A stretch of 52,532 nucleotides of DNA from Prosthecodimorpha staleyi (GTDB lineage: Bacteria; Pseudomonadota; Alphaproteobacteria; Rhizobiales; Ancalomicrobiaceae). Each line of letters opens with the position of its first letter. The first letter of the stretch is position 1. The notes under the pieces are model-generated. The model saw only the letters and a list, made by a program, of their open reading frames with translations. It ran no database searches and was not told the origin of the DNA. Where the stretch lies: contig NZ_JAHHZF010000017.1 in assembly GCF_018729455.1 (NCBI RefSeq), forward strand, positions 1-52,532. The letters are read 5' to 3'. Both the position numbers and the translations under genes were made by a program. Shown here in pieces: positions 25,342-34,408 of the stretch.

Positions 25342-25533
25342 GCCCGCTCCCGCCTCGTTGCGCGCCGCCAGTCTATGCGCGGCGCCTGCTTTCGCACGCC
25401 GTTTGCCGGCCCGGATCCGGTGCACGATGCCGAAATGCCAGGCAAAGACGGTGCATTCTGTCGTCGGCTTGCGGTACCACTTTCCATGGCGCCGTGTCCT
25501 CGCTGGGAGGCGCGCGGCGACGGAGGCCGCCGG

Positions 25534-26421
25534 GTGGAACCGAACGTCACCTTCTCCCTCGACGCATTCGAGCTGACCCTGACCGACATCGCCTCGGTCG
25601 ACCTCGAAGCGCTGCACGCCCTGTCGATCGGGGTCGGCTGGCCGCACCGGGCGAGCGACTGGCAGATGCTGCGCGATCTCGGCCAGGGCCTTGCCGCCGT
25701 CGATGAGATCGGCCGGGTGGTCGGCTCGGTGATGTGGATGCACTACGGCTCCGACGCCGCCATGGTCGGCATGATGATCACCTCGCCGCGTCTGCAGGAA
25801 CTGGGCGCCGGCCGCTGGCTGATGAGCGAGGCGATGCGGCGCAACGAGGGCCGCCGCCTCGCGCTGACCGCGACCCGCGTCGCCCGCCGCCTCTACCGAT
25901 CGCTTGACTTCATCTACGAGCGCCCGATCCACCAATGCCAGGGCGAAGCCCTCGCGCCGCCCGACATGCCGATGCCGGACGGCGCGACGATCCGGCCGAT
26001 CGGCCCGGCCGACCACGCCGACGTGCTGAGCCTCGACCGGACGGCGACCGGCATGGACCGTGCGACCATGCTGACGCGCCTGCTCGCCGAGGCCGAGGGC
26101 ACGCTCCTGATCCGTGACGGCCGGCCCGAGGCCTTCGCCCTGTGCCGGCGCTTCGGGCGCGGCCATGTCATCGGCCCGGTCGCGGCGGCCACGGATGCCG
26201 ATGCGATCGCCGTCGCCGCGCCGCATGCCGCCGCCCATGTGGGCGATTTCCTGCGCTGCGACACGCCCGAAGCGGAGGGCGACTTCTTCGCCTTCCTGAT
26301 GCGCTGCGGGCTCGCCGACCACGATATCGTCACCTCGATGGGGATCGGCCGCGAGCCCTATCTCGGCAGCCGGCCGGACGGGCCGCGCCGCTACGCCCTG
26401 GCGAGCCAGGCGCTCGGCTGA
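25534..26421 (+). CDS. Two-domain GNAT-family protein (second copy)
   Basis: A 295-residue paralog of the protein at 16903-17769. The N-terminal domain has the same VGWPHRASDWQMLRDLGQG block but the acetyl-CoA loop is degenerate (SPRLQELGAGRWLMSEAM). The C-terminal domain retains LSLDRTATGMDRATMLTRLL and FGRGHVIGPVAAATDA. It ends in the same YALASQALG. The start is taken as the GTG at 25534 with GGAGG 8 bases upstream; an ATG at 25486 is possible. It is divergent from the deacetylase gene with about 190 bp between. Activity may reside in the C-terminal half only (inference). Confidence 0.8.
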   Translation: MEPNVTFSLDAFELTLTDIASVDLEALHALSIGVGWPHRASDWQMLRDLGQGLAAVDEIGRVVGSVMWMHYGSDAAMVGMMITSPRLQELGAGRWLMSEAMRRNEGRRLALTATRVARRLYRSLDFIYERPIHQCQGEALAPPDMPMPDGATIRPIGPADHADVLSLDRTATGMDRATMLTRLLAEAEGTLLIRDGRPEAFALCRRFGRGHVIGPVAAATDADAIAVAAPHAAAHVGDFLRCDTPEAEGDFFAFLMRCGLADHDIVTSMGIGREPYLGSRPDGPRRYALASQALG

Positions 26422-26625
26422 TCACCTGAGCGGCCCCGGCGCCGGCATCCGCGCAGCAAATCCCGCCGGACGGGGGCGGCAAATCGGAACAATCCGCTGT
26501 CGCTTCCCCACCTTCGGCATGCGGCGACGGATCGGCACCCCTACCCTCGCTCAGACCGGCATCCGCCGGATCCGTCGATCCGCCGGCCGCCCATCGATGA
26601 CCGGCGCGAGACAGGAGGTCCCGGC

Positions 26626-27954
26626 ATGTCTCCCCCCGTCAGCCCCGTCGCCAGCGCCGAGTGCCTGCCCGCCCGTTCCGAGGTCGTCGTGCTCGGTGGC
26701 GGCATCGGCGGCATCGCGACGGCCTTCGAACTGGCGCGGCGCGGCGTTCAGGTCACGGTGATCGAGAAGGGCGTGGTCTCCGGCGAGCAATCGAGCCGGA
26801 ACTGGGGCTGGTGCCGGCAGCAGAACCGCGACCTGCGCGAACTGCCGCTCGCCCAGGTCGGCCTGCGGCAGTGGCGCGAGATGAACGCGCTGACCGGTGA
26901 GGAGACAGGCTTCCGCGAAAAGGGCCTCGTCTACGCCACCACCAGCCAAGGCGACATCGCCACCTGGGAGGCCTGGGGCCGGGCGGCACGGGAACACGGC
27001 GTCGACACCCGCATGCTGACCGCCCGCGAGGTCTCCGAACGGCTGCCGGGCAATGCCGGCCAGTGGATCGGCGGCGTCCATTCGCCGACCGACGGGCATG
27101 CCGAACCGGGTCTGGCCGTGCCCGCCATGGCGCGCGCCGCCCAGCGCCACGGCGCCGTCATCGTGCAGGACTGCGCCGCGCGCGCCTTCGAGACCACCGG
27201 CGGACGGATCTCGGCGGTCGTCACCGAGCGCGGGCGGATCGCCTGCTCGGCGCTGGTGGTGGCCGGCGGCGTCTGGACCGGCATGTTCCTGCGCCATCAT
27301 GGGATCAAGTTCCTGCAGGCCTCCGTCAAGTCGACCAGCTTCGCGACCGTGCCGGCCGCGGCGGTGATCGACGGCGGACTGTCGATGGAGAATGTCTCGC
27401 TGCGGCGCCGGCTCGACGGCGGCTATACGGTCGGGCTGAACGGCCAGGGCCAGTGGCAGGCCTCGCCCTGGGGCATGCTGCAGGCACGGGCCTTCTGGCG
27501 CACCTTCCTGGCGCGGCGCCGCAACCTGACCTACGGCATCAGCCGTCAGTTCCTTGACGGGCCGGAATCCTTCGCCCGCTGGACGGCCGACACGATCTCG
27601 CCCTTCGAGCGCAACCGCGTGCTCGATCCCGCACCCGACGCGCATCTGATCGCGCGCGGCCTGGAGCGGATCGGCCGGCTCTATCCGTCGCTCGCGGGTC
27701 TCAAGCCGGCCTTCGCCTGGGGCGGCATGGTCGACATGACGCCGGATGCGATCCCGGTGCTGGCGCCGGTCGGCCGGCAGCCGGGCCTCTATGTCTGTTC
27801 CGGCTTCAGCGCCCATGGCTTCGGCATCGGTCCCGGCGCCGGCGTGCTGATGGCCGACTTCGTCACCGGCGCGCGGCCGGTCGTCGACCCGCAGCCGTTC
27901 CGCTACGAGCGCATGATCGACGGCACTGATTTCGGAAAACCGGGGATGATCTGA
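26626..27954 (+). CDS. FAD-dependent oxidoreductase, DAO family (second copy)
   Basis: A 442-residue paralog of the protein at 6801-8126. The FAD fold is EVVVLGGGIGGIATAFELAR at about 15-34, then EQSSRNWGWCRQQNRDLREL, and the C-terminal segment is SGFSAHGFGIGPGAGVLMAD. The stop shares bases with the ATG of the GNAT gene downstream (TGATG). It leads a plus-strand operon with a GNAT protein and HyuA/HyuB, so its product may be tied to hydantoin or N-substituted amino acid breakdown (inference). Confidence 0.9.
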   Translation: MSPPVSPVASAECLPARSEVVVLGGGIGGIATAFELARRGVQVTVIEKGVVSGEQSSRNWGWCRQQNRDLRELPLAQVGLRQWREMNALTGEETGFREKGLVYATTSQGDIATWEAWGRAAREHGVDTRMLTAREVSERLPGNAGQWIGGVHSPTDGHAEPGLAVPAMARAAQRHGAVIVQDCAARAFETTGGRISAVVTERGRIACSALVVAGGVWTGMFLRHHGIKFLQASVKSTSFATVPAAAVIDGGLSMENVSLRRRLDGGYTVGLNGQGQWQASPWGMLQARAFWRTFLARRRNLTYGISRQFLDGPESFARWTADTISPFERNRVLDPAPDAHLIARGLERIGRLYPSLAGLKPAFAWGGMVDMTPDAIPVLAPVGRQPGLYVCSGFSAHGFGIGPGAGVLMADFVTGARPVVDPQPFRYERMIDGTDFGKPGMI

Positions 27955-28460
27955 TGACCGACGGCAGGCCGGCGGCGAAAGCGGGCGATGCCTTCCCGCG
28001 CCTCTTCGAGGTGGAGCGCGGCGACGGCTATTGCCTGTCTACCGACCGGGCGCGGATCGACGTGGACGCGGTCCACGACTTCCTCGCCAACCAGTCCTAC
28101 TGGGCCCGCGGCATGCCGCGCGCACAGCTGGACCGCGGCCTCGCCCATTCGCTGCTGATCGGCATCTATGCCCCGGACGGCAGCATGGCGGCCTTCGCGC
28201 GGGTGCTGACCGACTACGCGGTCTTCGCCTATCTGCGCGATGTCTTCACCCAGCCGGCGCATCGCGGCCGCGGCCTCGCCAGCTGGCTCGCCGCCGAAAT
28301 CCGCAACCACCCGGATCTCGCCACCGTCGGCACCTGGACGCTGGCCACCGCCGACGCCCATGCGGTCTACGAGCGCGCCGGCTACCGCCGGCCAGCCGAT
28401 CCCGAACGCTTCATGACCTGGACCCGGCCGCGCGATGACGCGCCGCCCGAGGAGGATTGA
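27954..28460 (+). CDS. GNAT-family N-acetyltransferase
   Basis: A 168-residue single-domain acetyltransferase. Acetyl-CoA loop: VFTQPAHRGRGLASWLAAEI; closing strands: LATADAHAVYERAGYRRPAD. It overlaps the upstream oxidoreductase stop and ends 4 bp before the hyuA start, so it is part of the same operon. Proteins of this type are often annotated only as GNAT; a role in acetylating an amine product is inferred from context. Confidence 0.87.
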   Translation: MTDGRPAAKAGDAFPRLFEVERGDGYCLSTDRARIDVDAVHDFLANQSYWARGMPRAQLDRGLAHSLLIGIYAPDGSMAAFARVLTDYAVFAYLRDVFTQPAHRGRGLASWLAAEIRNHPDLATVGTWTLATADAHAVYERAGYRRPADPERFMTWTRPRDDAPPEED

Positions 28461-28464
28461 CCGC

Positions 28465-30507
28465 ATGGCCTGCAGGATCGGGGTGGATGTCGGCGGCTCC
28501 TTCACGGACTTCGCGGTGCTGGACGATGCCGACGGCCGGCTCGCCAGCCTCAAGGTCTTCTCCCGCCCCGACCGGCCCGGCGAGGAACTGATCGCCGCCC
28601 TGGCGCGGCTGAAGGAGCGCGACGGCATCGACCCTGAGGCCGTCGAACGCTTCACCCACGGCACCACGGTCGGCATCAACACGGTGATCCAGCGCAACGG
28701 CGCGAAGCTCGCCCTCTTCGCCACGCGCGGCTTCGAGGATGTGCTCGAGATCGGCCGGCTGAAGATCCCGCAGATCCACAATCTCTATTCGGTCCGCCCC
28801 GCGCCGCTGATCCCACGCGACCGCGTCTTCGGCATCGACGAACGGACACTGGCGACCGGCGAGGTCCTGACTGCGCCGCAGGCCGCCGATGTCGCCGCTG
28901 CCGTGGCCGCCGCCCGCGCGGCGGGCGCCGTGGCCATCGTGCTCGCCTTCCTCAACGCCTACCGCAATCCGGCCAACGAGCGCGCCGTCGCGGCCCTGAT
29001 CGCCGGCCTGGCGCCCGACCTGCCGGTGATCGGCTCGGCGGAGACCTGGCCGATCATCCGCGAATACGAGCGCACCGTCACGGCGGTGATCAGCGGCTAT
29101 GTCCGTCCGCGTGTCGCCCACTATCTCGACCGCTTCGAGGCGACGCTGCGCGGCGCCGGCGTGGCCGGGCCGATCCTGATCACCAAGTCCAACGGCGGGG
29201 TGATGGGGCTCGACCAGGCGCGGGCCGAATGCGTCCAGATGGTCCTGTCCGGCACCGCCTCGGGGGTGATCGGTGCCGGCTGGCTCGCCCGCGAAAGCGG
29301 CTTCGGCCAGGTGCTGAGCCTCGATATCGGCGGCACCAGCGCCGACGTGGCGGTGATCCTCGACGGCGAGGCGCAATATGGCGTCGGCGAACGGGTCGGC
29401 GACTTCCAGATCCACATCCCGTCGGTCTCGGTCTCCTCGGTCGGCCAGGGCGGCGGGTCGATCGCCCGGGTCGACGATTTCGGCGTGCTCCAGGTCGGGC
29501 CGGAGAGTGCCGGCTCGACGCCGGGACCGGCCTGCTACGGCCGCGGCGGGACGCGCGCGACCATCTCGGACGCGATGGCGGCCGCCAACCTGATCGGCCA
29601 CCGCGCGCTCGGCTTCGGTGCCGTCTCGGTCGACCGGGAGGCCGCCCGCCAGGCGATCGCCCCGCTCGCCGCCGCCCTCGATCTCTCCATCGAGGCCGTG
29701 GCCGGGCGGATCGTCGAGGTCTCGGTCTCGGGCATGTTCGCGGAGGTCAGCGGCCTCGTCTCGCGCTTCGCCATCGACCCGCGCGAATTTCATCTGTTCG
29801 CCTTCGGCGGCGCCGGCCCGATGCTGGCCTGCTTCCTGGCGCGCGAACTGGACATGAAGGGCGTCGTGGTGCCGCCCTCGCCCGGCGTGGTCTCCGCGCT
29901 CGGCGGGTTGATCGCCGACCTGAAGAACGACTTCATCCGGACGGTCTACCGAGAGGCCGACGCGGACGCGGTCGCCGCGCTGGACCGCGACGTCCGCGCA
30001 CTGACCGCGGAGGCCCGCGACTGGCTCGCCCGGCAGGGCTCTGGCGGGCCGGGCGAGATCGGGATTTCGGCCGACATGCGCTATTCCGGCCAGTCCTACG
30101 AGATTGAGACGCGCCTCGATCCGGCCTGGCTCGCCGCCGGCGACGACGGCGCGGTGCGCGACGCCTTCCACGCCGAGCATGCCCGCGTCTACGGCCATGC
30201 CGACCCGTCCGCGACCGTCCAGATCGTCAACCTGCGCCTGGTCATCGTCGGCCGCACGACGAAGCCGCGCCTCGCGCGCCTCGCCGCGGCCGACGGCCCT
30301 GCCCTGCCGCGGGCCACCGTCACGGCCTTCTTCGACGGCCGGGCAACCCCGACAGCACTCTACGACCGTGCGGCGCTGCGCGCCGGCCACGGTTTTGCGG
30401 GGCCGGCGGTGATCGACCAGGACGACACCACCACGGTGGTACCGCCCGGCTTCGATGTCGCGGTCGACGGCCTCGGCAACCTCCTCATCACCCGGTCGGA
30501 GGGCTGA
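28465..30507 (+). CDS. hyuA: Hydantoinase/oxoprolinase subunit A (HyuA)
   Basis: A 680-residue protein of the N-methylhydantoinase A / acetophenone carboxylase beta family. It begins RIGVDVGGSFTDFAVLDDAD, the ATP-phosphate loop, and shows RFTHGTTVGINTVIQRNGAK, IGSAETWPIIREYERT, ISGYVRPRV, SLDIGGTSADVAVI and FGGAGPMLACFLARELDMKG. These proteins hydrolyse ATP to open a five-membered lactam or cyclic amide, or to carboxylate a ketone, with HyuB. Start at 28465 with GGAGG upstream. Confidence 0.93.
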   Translation: MACRIGVDVGGSFTDFAVLDDADGRLASLKVFSRPDRPGEELIAALARLKERDGIDPEAVERFTHGTTVGINTVIQRNGAKLALFATRGFEDVLEIGRLKIPQIHNLYSVRPAPLIPRDRVFGIDERTLATGEVLTAPQAADVAAAVAAARAAGAVAIVLAFLNAYRNPANERAVAALIAGLAPDLPVIGSAETWPIIREYERTVTAVISGYVRPRVAHYLDRFEATLRGAGVAGPILITKSNGGVMGLDQARAECVQMVLSGTASGVIGAGWLARESGFGQVLSLDIGGTSADVAVILDGEAQYGVGERVGDFQIHIPSVSVSSVGQGGGSIARVDDFGVLQVGPESAGSTPGPACYGRGGTRATISDAMAAANLIGHRALGFGAVSVDREAARQAIAPLAAALDLSIEAVAGRIVEVSVSGMFAEVSGLVSRFAIDPREFHLFAFGGAGPMLACFLARELDMKGVVVPPSPGVVSALGGLIADLKNDFIRTVYREADADAVAALDRDVRALTAEARDWLARQGSGGPGEIGISADMRYSGQSYEIETRLDPAWLAAGDDGAVRDAFHAEHARVYGHADPSATVQIVNLRLVIVGRTTKPRLARLAAADGPALPRATVTAFFDGRATPTALYDRAALRAGHGFAGPAVIDQDDTTTVVPPGFDVAVDGLGNLLITRSEG

Positions 30508-30510
30508 GCC

Positions 30511-32478
30511 ATGGCGTTCGATCGCCGCAACCTGAAGATCCTGGCCAATTTCTGCGAAGCCGCCGCCGACGCCATGGCGTTCACGCTGATGCGCACGGCG
30601 CATTCGGCCTTCGTCAAGGAGACCGAGGACTTCTCCTGCCAGATCGTCACCCGCGACGGGCTCGCCTTCGCCAATCCGCGCCATTTCGGTGCGCCCTGGT
30701 ACAGCGGCATCGACTACCAGCCTCTGATCGCCATGTTCGACCACTACGAAGAGGGCGACATCGGGCTGACCAACGATCCCTATAGCGGCTTCGTCGCCAC
30801 CCACACGCCGGATCTGCATGTCTGGAAGCCGGTCTTCCACGAGGGCGAAATCGCCTGCTTCGTGGTCGGCCATATCCACAACACCGATGTCGGCGGCGCC
30901 GTGCCGGCTTCGCTGTCGCGCGCGCTGACCGAGATCGAGCAGGAGGGGCTGCGCATCCCACCGGTCAAGCTGGTCTCGGCGGGCCGGCTCGATCCCTTCG
31001 TGGCCGAGATGATCCGCACCAATGTGCGCATGCCGGAGCAGAATCTCGGCGACCTGCAGGCGCAGATCGCCTCGCTGGCGATCGGCGAGCGCAAGATCGG
31101 CGAGATTATCCGCCGCTTCGGCTTTGCCGATTTCCTCGAAGGCGTCGAGGCGATCCTCGACTATGCCGAGGCTCAGGCGCGGCGCATCCTGTCGACCATC
31201 CCGGACGGCGACTATTTCTTCGCCGATTATGCCGACGAGGACGCCCCCGGCGGCCGCCCGAGCCGGATCGCGCTGACGCTCCGGATCCGCGGCGACGAGA
31301 TCGAGCTCGACTATACCGGCAGCGACCCGCAGCTCGCCTCCTCGCTCAACATGCCGACGGGCGGGCGCGAGCGCCATCCGCTGGTCATGGTCGGGCTGAC
31401 CTATGTGCTGTTCACCCTCGACAACAGCCTCCTGCTCAATGCCGGCACGCTGCGCCCGGCGCGCGCCGTGCTGCCGGAGGGCTCGGTCGTCAACTGCACC
31501 AGGCCGGCGGCGGTCGGCATGCGCTCGCTGACCTGCGCGATGACCCAGATCGTCACCGTCGGCGCCTTCGCCAAGGCGCTGCCGGACCTGATCCCGGCCG
31601 CCTCGCCGGGCGGCAACGCGATCATGAACATCAAGACGGCCGGTCGGAACGGGCGGCCCGTGATGGCCTCGATCGGCCCGGTCGGCGGCGGTGGCGGCGG
31701 CACGCCCTTCGGCGACGGCGGCGACGGGGCCGGCGGCGCGACCGGCTTCCTGCGCAACACCCCGATCGAGATCTCCGAGGCCGAGGTGCCGATCCGCTTC
31801 CTGCGCTACGGGCTGGAGCCGGATACCGGCGCGCCCGGCCGCCATCGCGGCGGGCTGTCGGCGGTGATGGAATTCGAGATCGCCGCGCCCGACACGGTCG
31901 TGACGGCGCGCAACCGCAACCGCTCCATCCTGGCCGGCTGGGGCGTGGCCGGTGGCGAAGCCGGCCGCGTCTCGCATTTCGTGCGCAATCCCGGCCGGCC
32001 GGATGCGGTCGAACTCGGCAACACCGATGTCGTGCGCTGCGGGCCCGGCGACGTGGTCCGCGTGGTCGGCCCGGGTGCCGGCGGCTGGGGCGATCCGTTC
32101 GAGCGGCCGGCCGAAAGGGTGCTGGCCGATGTCCGACGCGGCGCCGTCTCGGCCGAGAGCGCGGCCCACGACTACGGTGTCGTGCTGCGCGACGGCGCCG
32201 TCGACGAAGCCGCCACGGTGGCGCTTCGCGCCGGACGCCCCACCCGGCCGGCCCGGGATTTCGCGTTCGGCGCCGAGCGCGACGCCTTCGAGGCGGTCTG
32301 GACCGAGGAACGCTTCGCGCTCCTGACCGATTTCCTCGCCGCCGCCCCGGTCGACTGGCGCTATTTCCTGAAGCAGCGCGTGTTCGACCGGGTCGACGCC
32401 CGCACGGCCGGCGCGGCATCGGTCGCCGAGGAGATGGCGGCGATCTTCGCGGGCCTGCGCGCGCAATTCCGCTGGTGA
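30511..32478 (+). CDS. hyuB: Hydantoinase/oxoprolinase subunit B (HyuB)
   Basis: A 655-residue partner of HyuA, starting 3 bp after its stop. Family signatures are TLMRTAHSAFVKETEDFSC, the substrate/metal block GLTNDPYSGFVATHTPDLHV, HIHNTDVGGAVPASLSRALT and the C-terminal FLRYGLEPDTGAPGRHRGGL with a Gly-rich segment GPVGGGGGGTPFGDGGDGAGG shortened at about 31679-31738. The complex would perform ATP-dependent ring opening or carboxylation. The gene ends 34 bp from the convergent SWIM gene. Confidence 0.92.
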   Translation: MAFDRRNLKILANFCEAAADAMAFTLMRTAHSAFVKETEDFSCQIVTRDGLAFANPRHFGAPWYSGIDYQPLIAMFDHYEEGDIGLTNDPYSGFVATHTPDLHVWKPVFHEGEIACFVVGHIHNTDVGGAVPASLSRALTEIEQEGLRIPPVKLVSAGRLDPFVAEMIRTNVRMPEQNLGDLQAQIASLAIGERKIGEIIRRFGFADFLEGVEAILDYAEAQARRILSTIPDGDYFFADYADEDAPGGRPSRIALTLRIRGDEIELDYTGSDPQLASSLNMPTGGRERHPLVMVGLTYVLFTLDNSLLLNAGTLRPARAVLPEGSVVNCTRPAAVGMRSLTCAMTQIVTVGAFAKALPDLIPAASPGGNAIMNIKTAGRNGRPVMASIGPVGGGGGGTPFGDGGDGAGGATGFLRNTPIEISEAEVPIRFLRYGLEPDTGAPGRHRGGLSAVMEFEIAAPDTVVTARNRNRSILAGWGVAGGEAGRVSHFVRNPGRPDAVELGNTDVVRCGPGDVVRVVGPGAGGWGDPFERPAERVLADVRRGAVSAESAAHDYGVVLRDGAVDEAATVALRAGRPTRPARDFAFGAERDAFEAVWTEERFALLTDFLAAAPVDWRYFLKQRVFDRVDARTAGAASVAEEMAAIFAGLRAQFRW

Positions 32479-32512
32479 GGGGCGCATGCGGTCCGGCGGT
32501 CCGCGCTCGGAA

Positions 32513-34408
32513 TCAAGCCCGGACGCGACGCAGCAGCGGCAGTTTGAGCCGTGCATGACGGGTCGCGGCCAGCGCAAAGACGACCCGCAGCCATCGCGCC
32601 GGCAGACCGGCGTCCGACGCCGCCACGACACGGTCGAGGAGACCGGCGACAGGTTCCAGCGCCGCGGCCCGGACGGCGGTGGCGAGATCCCCCGCGGTCG
32701 CGCGATGGACGGCAGGACCGGCCGCCTCGCCCTGCTCCGCCAGGGTGAGAATGCGATCGAGCGCGTCGTCGATCAGCCGTTCGGTCGCGGTCCCGCTCCG
32801 GTCTTCCGCGAATTGTGGCGGGGCGATCCTCACGGTCGGCTCCGAGGCTGCGGAGGCCGCGGCGGGCCGGGCACAGTCCAACGCCAGGGTCGTCCGCTCG
32901 ATCAGCGCAAAAGGCGTCAGCGCGATCCGCCCGTCCCGGATGCCTGCCGCGACGACGACGGCCCAGGGCGCGCCATGCTCGGTCAGGCGGCCGAGCGCCT
33001 CGATCCGCGCGCGAGCCGCCGGCTCGGCGTCGATTTCGAGACCCAGCCAGCGTCCACCGCCATCGACGATCGGCCAGCGCACGGCGTGGCGGACCGCATC
33101 GCGTTCGAGCGGTGCCGATGCCGAGGGCATCAGGATAGCGGTTGCGATGGCCTCTTCCCAAGATGCGGCCGTCGCATCCAGGCGTTCGCGCAGGTGGGCC
33201 TGGAGCCGCGACCAGTCGTCGAAGGCGACGGGCCAGGCGCTGACCGCCTCGATCGCCGCCGCCCAGGGCTCGGCGGCCGTCACCCGGCCGTGGCGCGCGG
33301 TCGCGATATCGCCGCGTGAGGTCGCGACCGCATCCTGGAGACGGAAACGGCGCCCGGACAGATCTGCGAGGACATGCCCCCAGACGGCCGCGTCGAAATA
33401 GCCCCGGGCCGGCTCGAAGCCGGGATCCTGGCCATGGGCCCGCACCAGGGTCGCGTGCCGGATGATCCCGGCCGCCGTGTCGTAGAAGGCGGCGGTCACG
33501 CCCCGAGCGCCGGATGGCGCCACCCAGAGATGCCCGCCGAGCCCGATCAGTTCCATGTCGGGCGGCAGGGGGGGCGCGGCCGCTTCTGCCGGCCGGCGCT
33601 CGGCGTTTCCGACGCCGTCCGCAAACGCGTCGTCGCGGCCTGCCGCCGCGGCCGCGAGGCCGAGATCGACCAGCAGCGTCCGGACATCGGAAGCCGGATC
33701 GCGCCGGCGCGCCCGATCCAGCCCATCGGCGATGGTGCCCAGGCCTGCCGCCACATCCGGGCGGCCGGCCGCCCGCGCCGCCGCGGCAAAATCGGCCAGT
33801 TCACGGTCGAACCGATCCGAGGCGACGGAAAGACCCGTGGCGAAGATCCGGCCGAGCAATGCCTCGACCCGGCGCGGCCAGTCCGGGACCGCCGCTGCCG
33901 CTGCGCGGCGGGACGGTTGCCGGGCCGCGGAGCCGGCGGAACCGCGATCACCAACAGCTGCCGGCCGGTCCGATGCGGCGCCGTCGTCGGACGGTACGGC
34001 GGGCCGCTCGCCCCGGCCAGGACCCGCCGCTTTCGGGGTGCGAGGCGGCACCTCCGGGGCCGCATCCGCCGGGACCGCATCCGCCGGCACCGTCGGGACT
34101 GCGGCCGGCGGAACCTTGTCCGAAAGTCCGGCCCCTTGCCCCTGCAGGGCAAAGACCGCAGCGATCCGATGCCTGCAAAGGATCGGCGACGGGCAGGAGC
34201 AGCGGCTCTTGGCGAGGCCGCCGACGCCGAGCCGCGCCGTCTCGCCGTCGATCGCGAACGTAAATTCCCCGGTCTCCGACAGCGCCGCAACGCCACGTCC
34301 GGATGCGGCATCCGCCTTGGCCCGGCGGACCAGGCCGTGTGACGAGGCCGACGCCAGATCCGCCTCGGTCACATCGCGATAGGCCGCGGCGAGCCGGGTC
34401 CCGGTCAT
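32513..34408 (-). CDS. SWIM zinc-finger protein (YehQ-like), last gene of the MoxR-VWA operon
   Basis: A 631-residue protein. The SWIM motif C-x-C-x5-C-x-H is at residues 70-80 (CSCPSPILCRH) after a short beta hairpin (GEFTFAIDGETARLGVGG). A long Ala/Pro-rich linker (about 95-175) joins it to an alpha-helical C-terminal part with no recognised domain. SWIM domains bind DNA or proteins. The start shares 4 bp with the stop of the VWA gene. The pairing SWIM + VWA + MoxR ATPase + DUF5682 + DUF4132 matches yehQ-P-L-M-I of E. coli. Function is unknown. Confidence 0.82.
   Translation of the reverse strand: MTGTRLAAAYRDVTEADLASASSHGLVRRAKADAASGRGVAALSETGEFTFAIDGETARLGVGGLAKSRCSCPSPILCRHRIAAVFALQGQGAGLSDKVPPAAVPTVPADAVPADAAPEVPPRTPKAAGPGRGERPAVPSDDGAASDRPAAVGDRGSAGSAARQPSRRAAAAAVPDWPRRVEALLGRIFATGLSVASDRFDRELADFAAAARAAGRPDVAAGLGTIADGLDRARRRDPASDVRTLLVDLGLAAAAAGRDDAFADGVGNAERRPAEAAAPPLPPDMELIGLGGHLWVAPSGARGVTAAFYDTAAGIIRHATLVRAHGQDPGFEPARGYFDAAVWGHVLADLSGRRFRLQDAVATSRGDIATARHGRVTAAEPWAAAIEAVSAWPVAFDDWSRLQAHLRERLDATAASWEEAIATAILMPSASAPLERDAVRHAVRWPIVDGGGRWLGLEIDAEPAARARIEALGRLTEHGAPWAVVVAAGIRDGRIALTPFALIERTTLALDCARPAAASAASEPTVRIAPPQFAEDRSGTATERLIDDALDRILTLAEQGEAAGPAVHRATAGDLATAVRAAALEPVAGLLDRVVAASDAGLPARWLRVVFALAATRHARLKLPLLRRVRA

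Noticed and set aside
28411-32631. A 1400-codon minus-strand open frame opposite HyuA and HyuB.
   Set aside because: Antisense to two coherent HyuA/HyuB proteins; composition is repetitive Arg/Asp/Gly/Ala with no domain.
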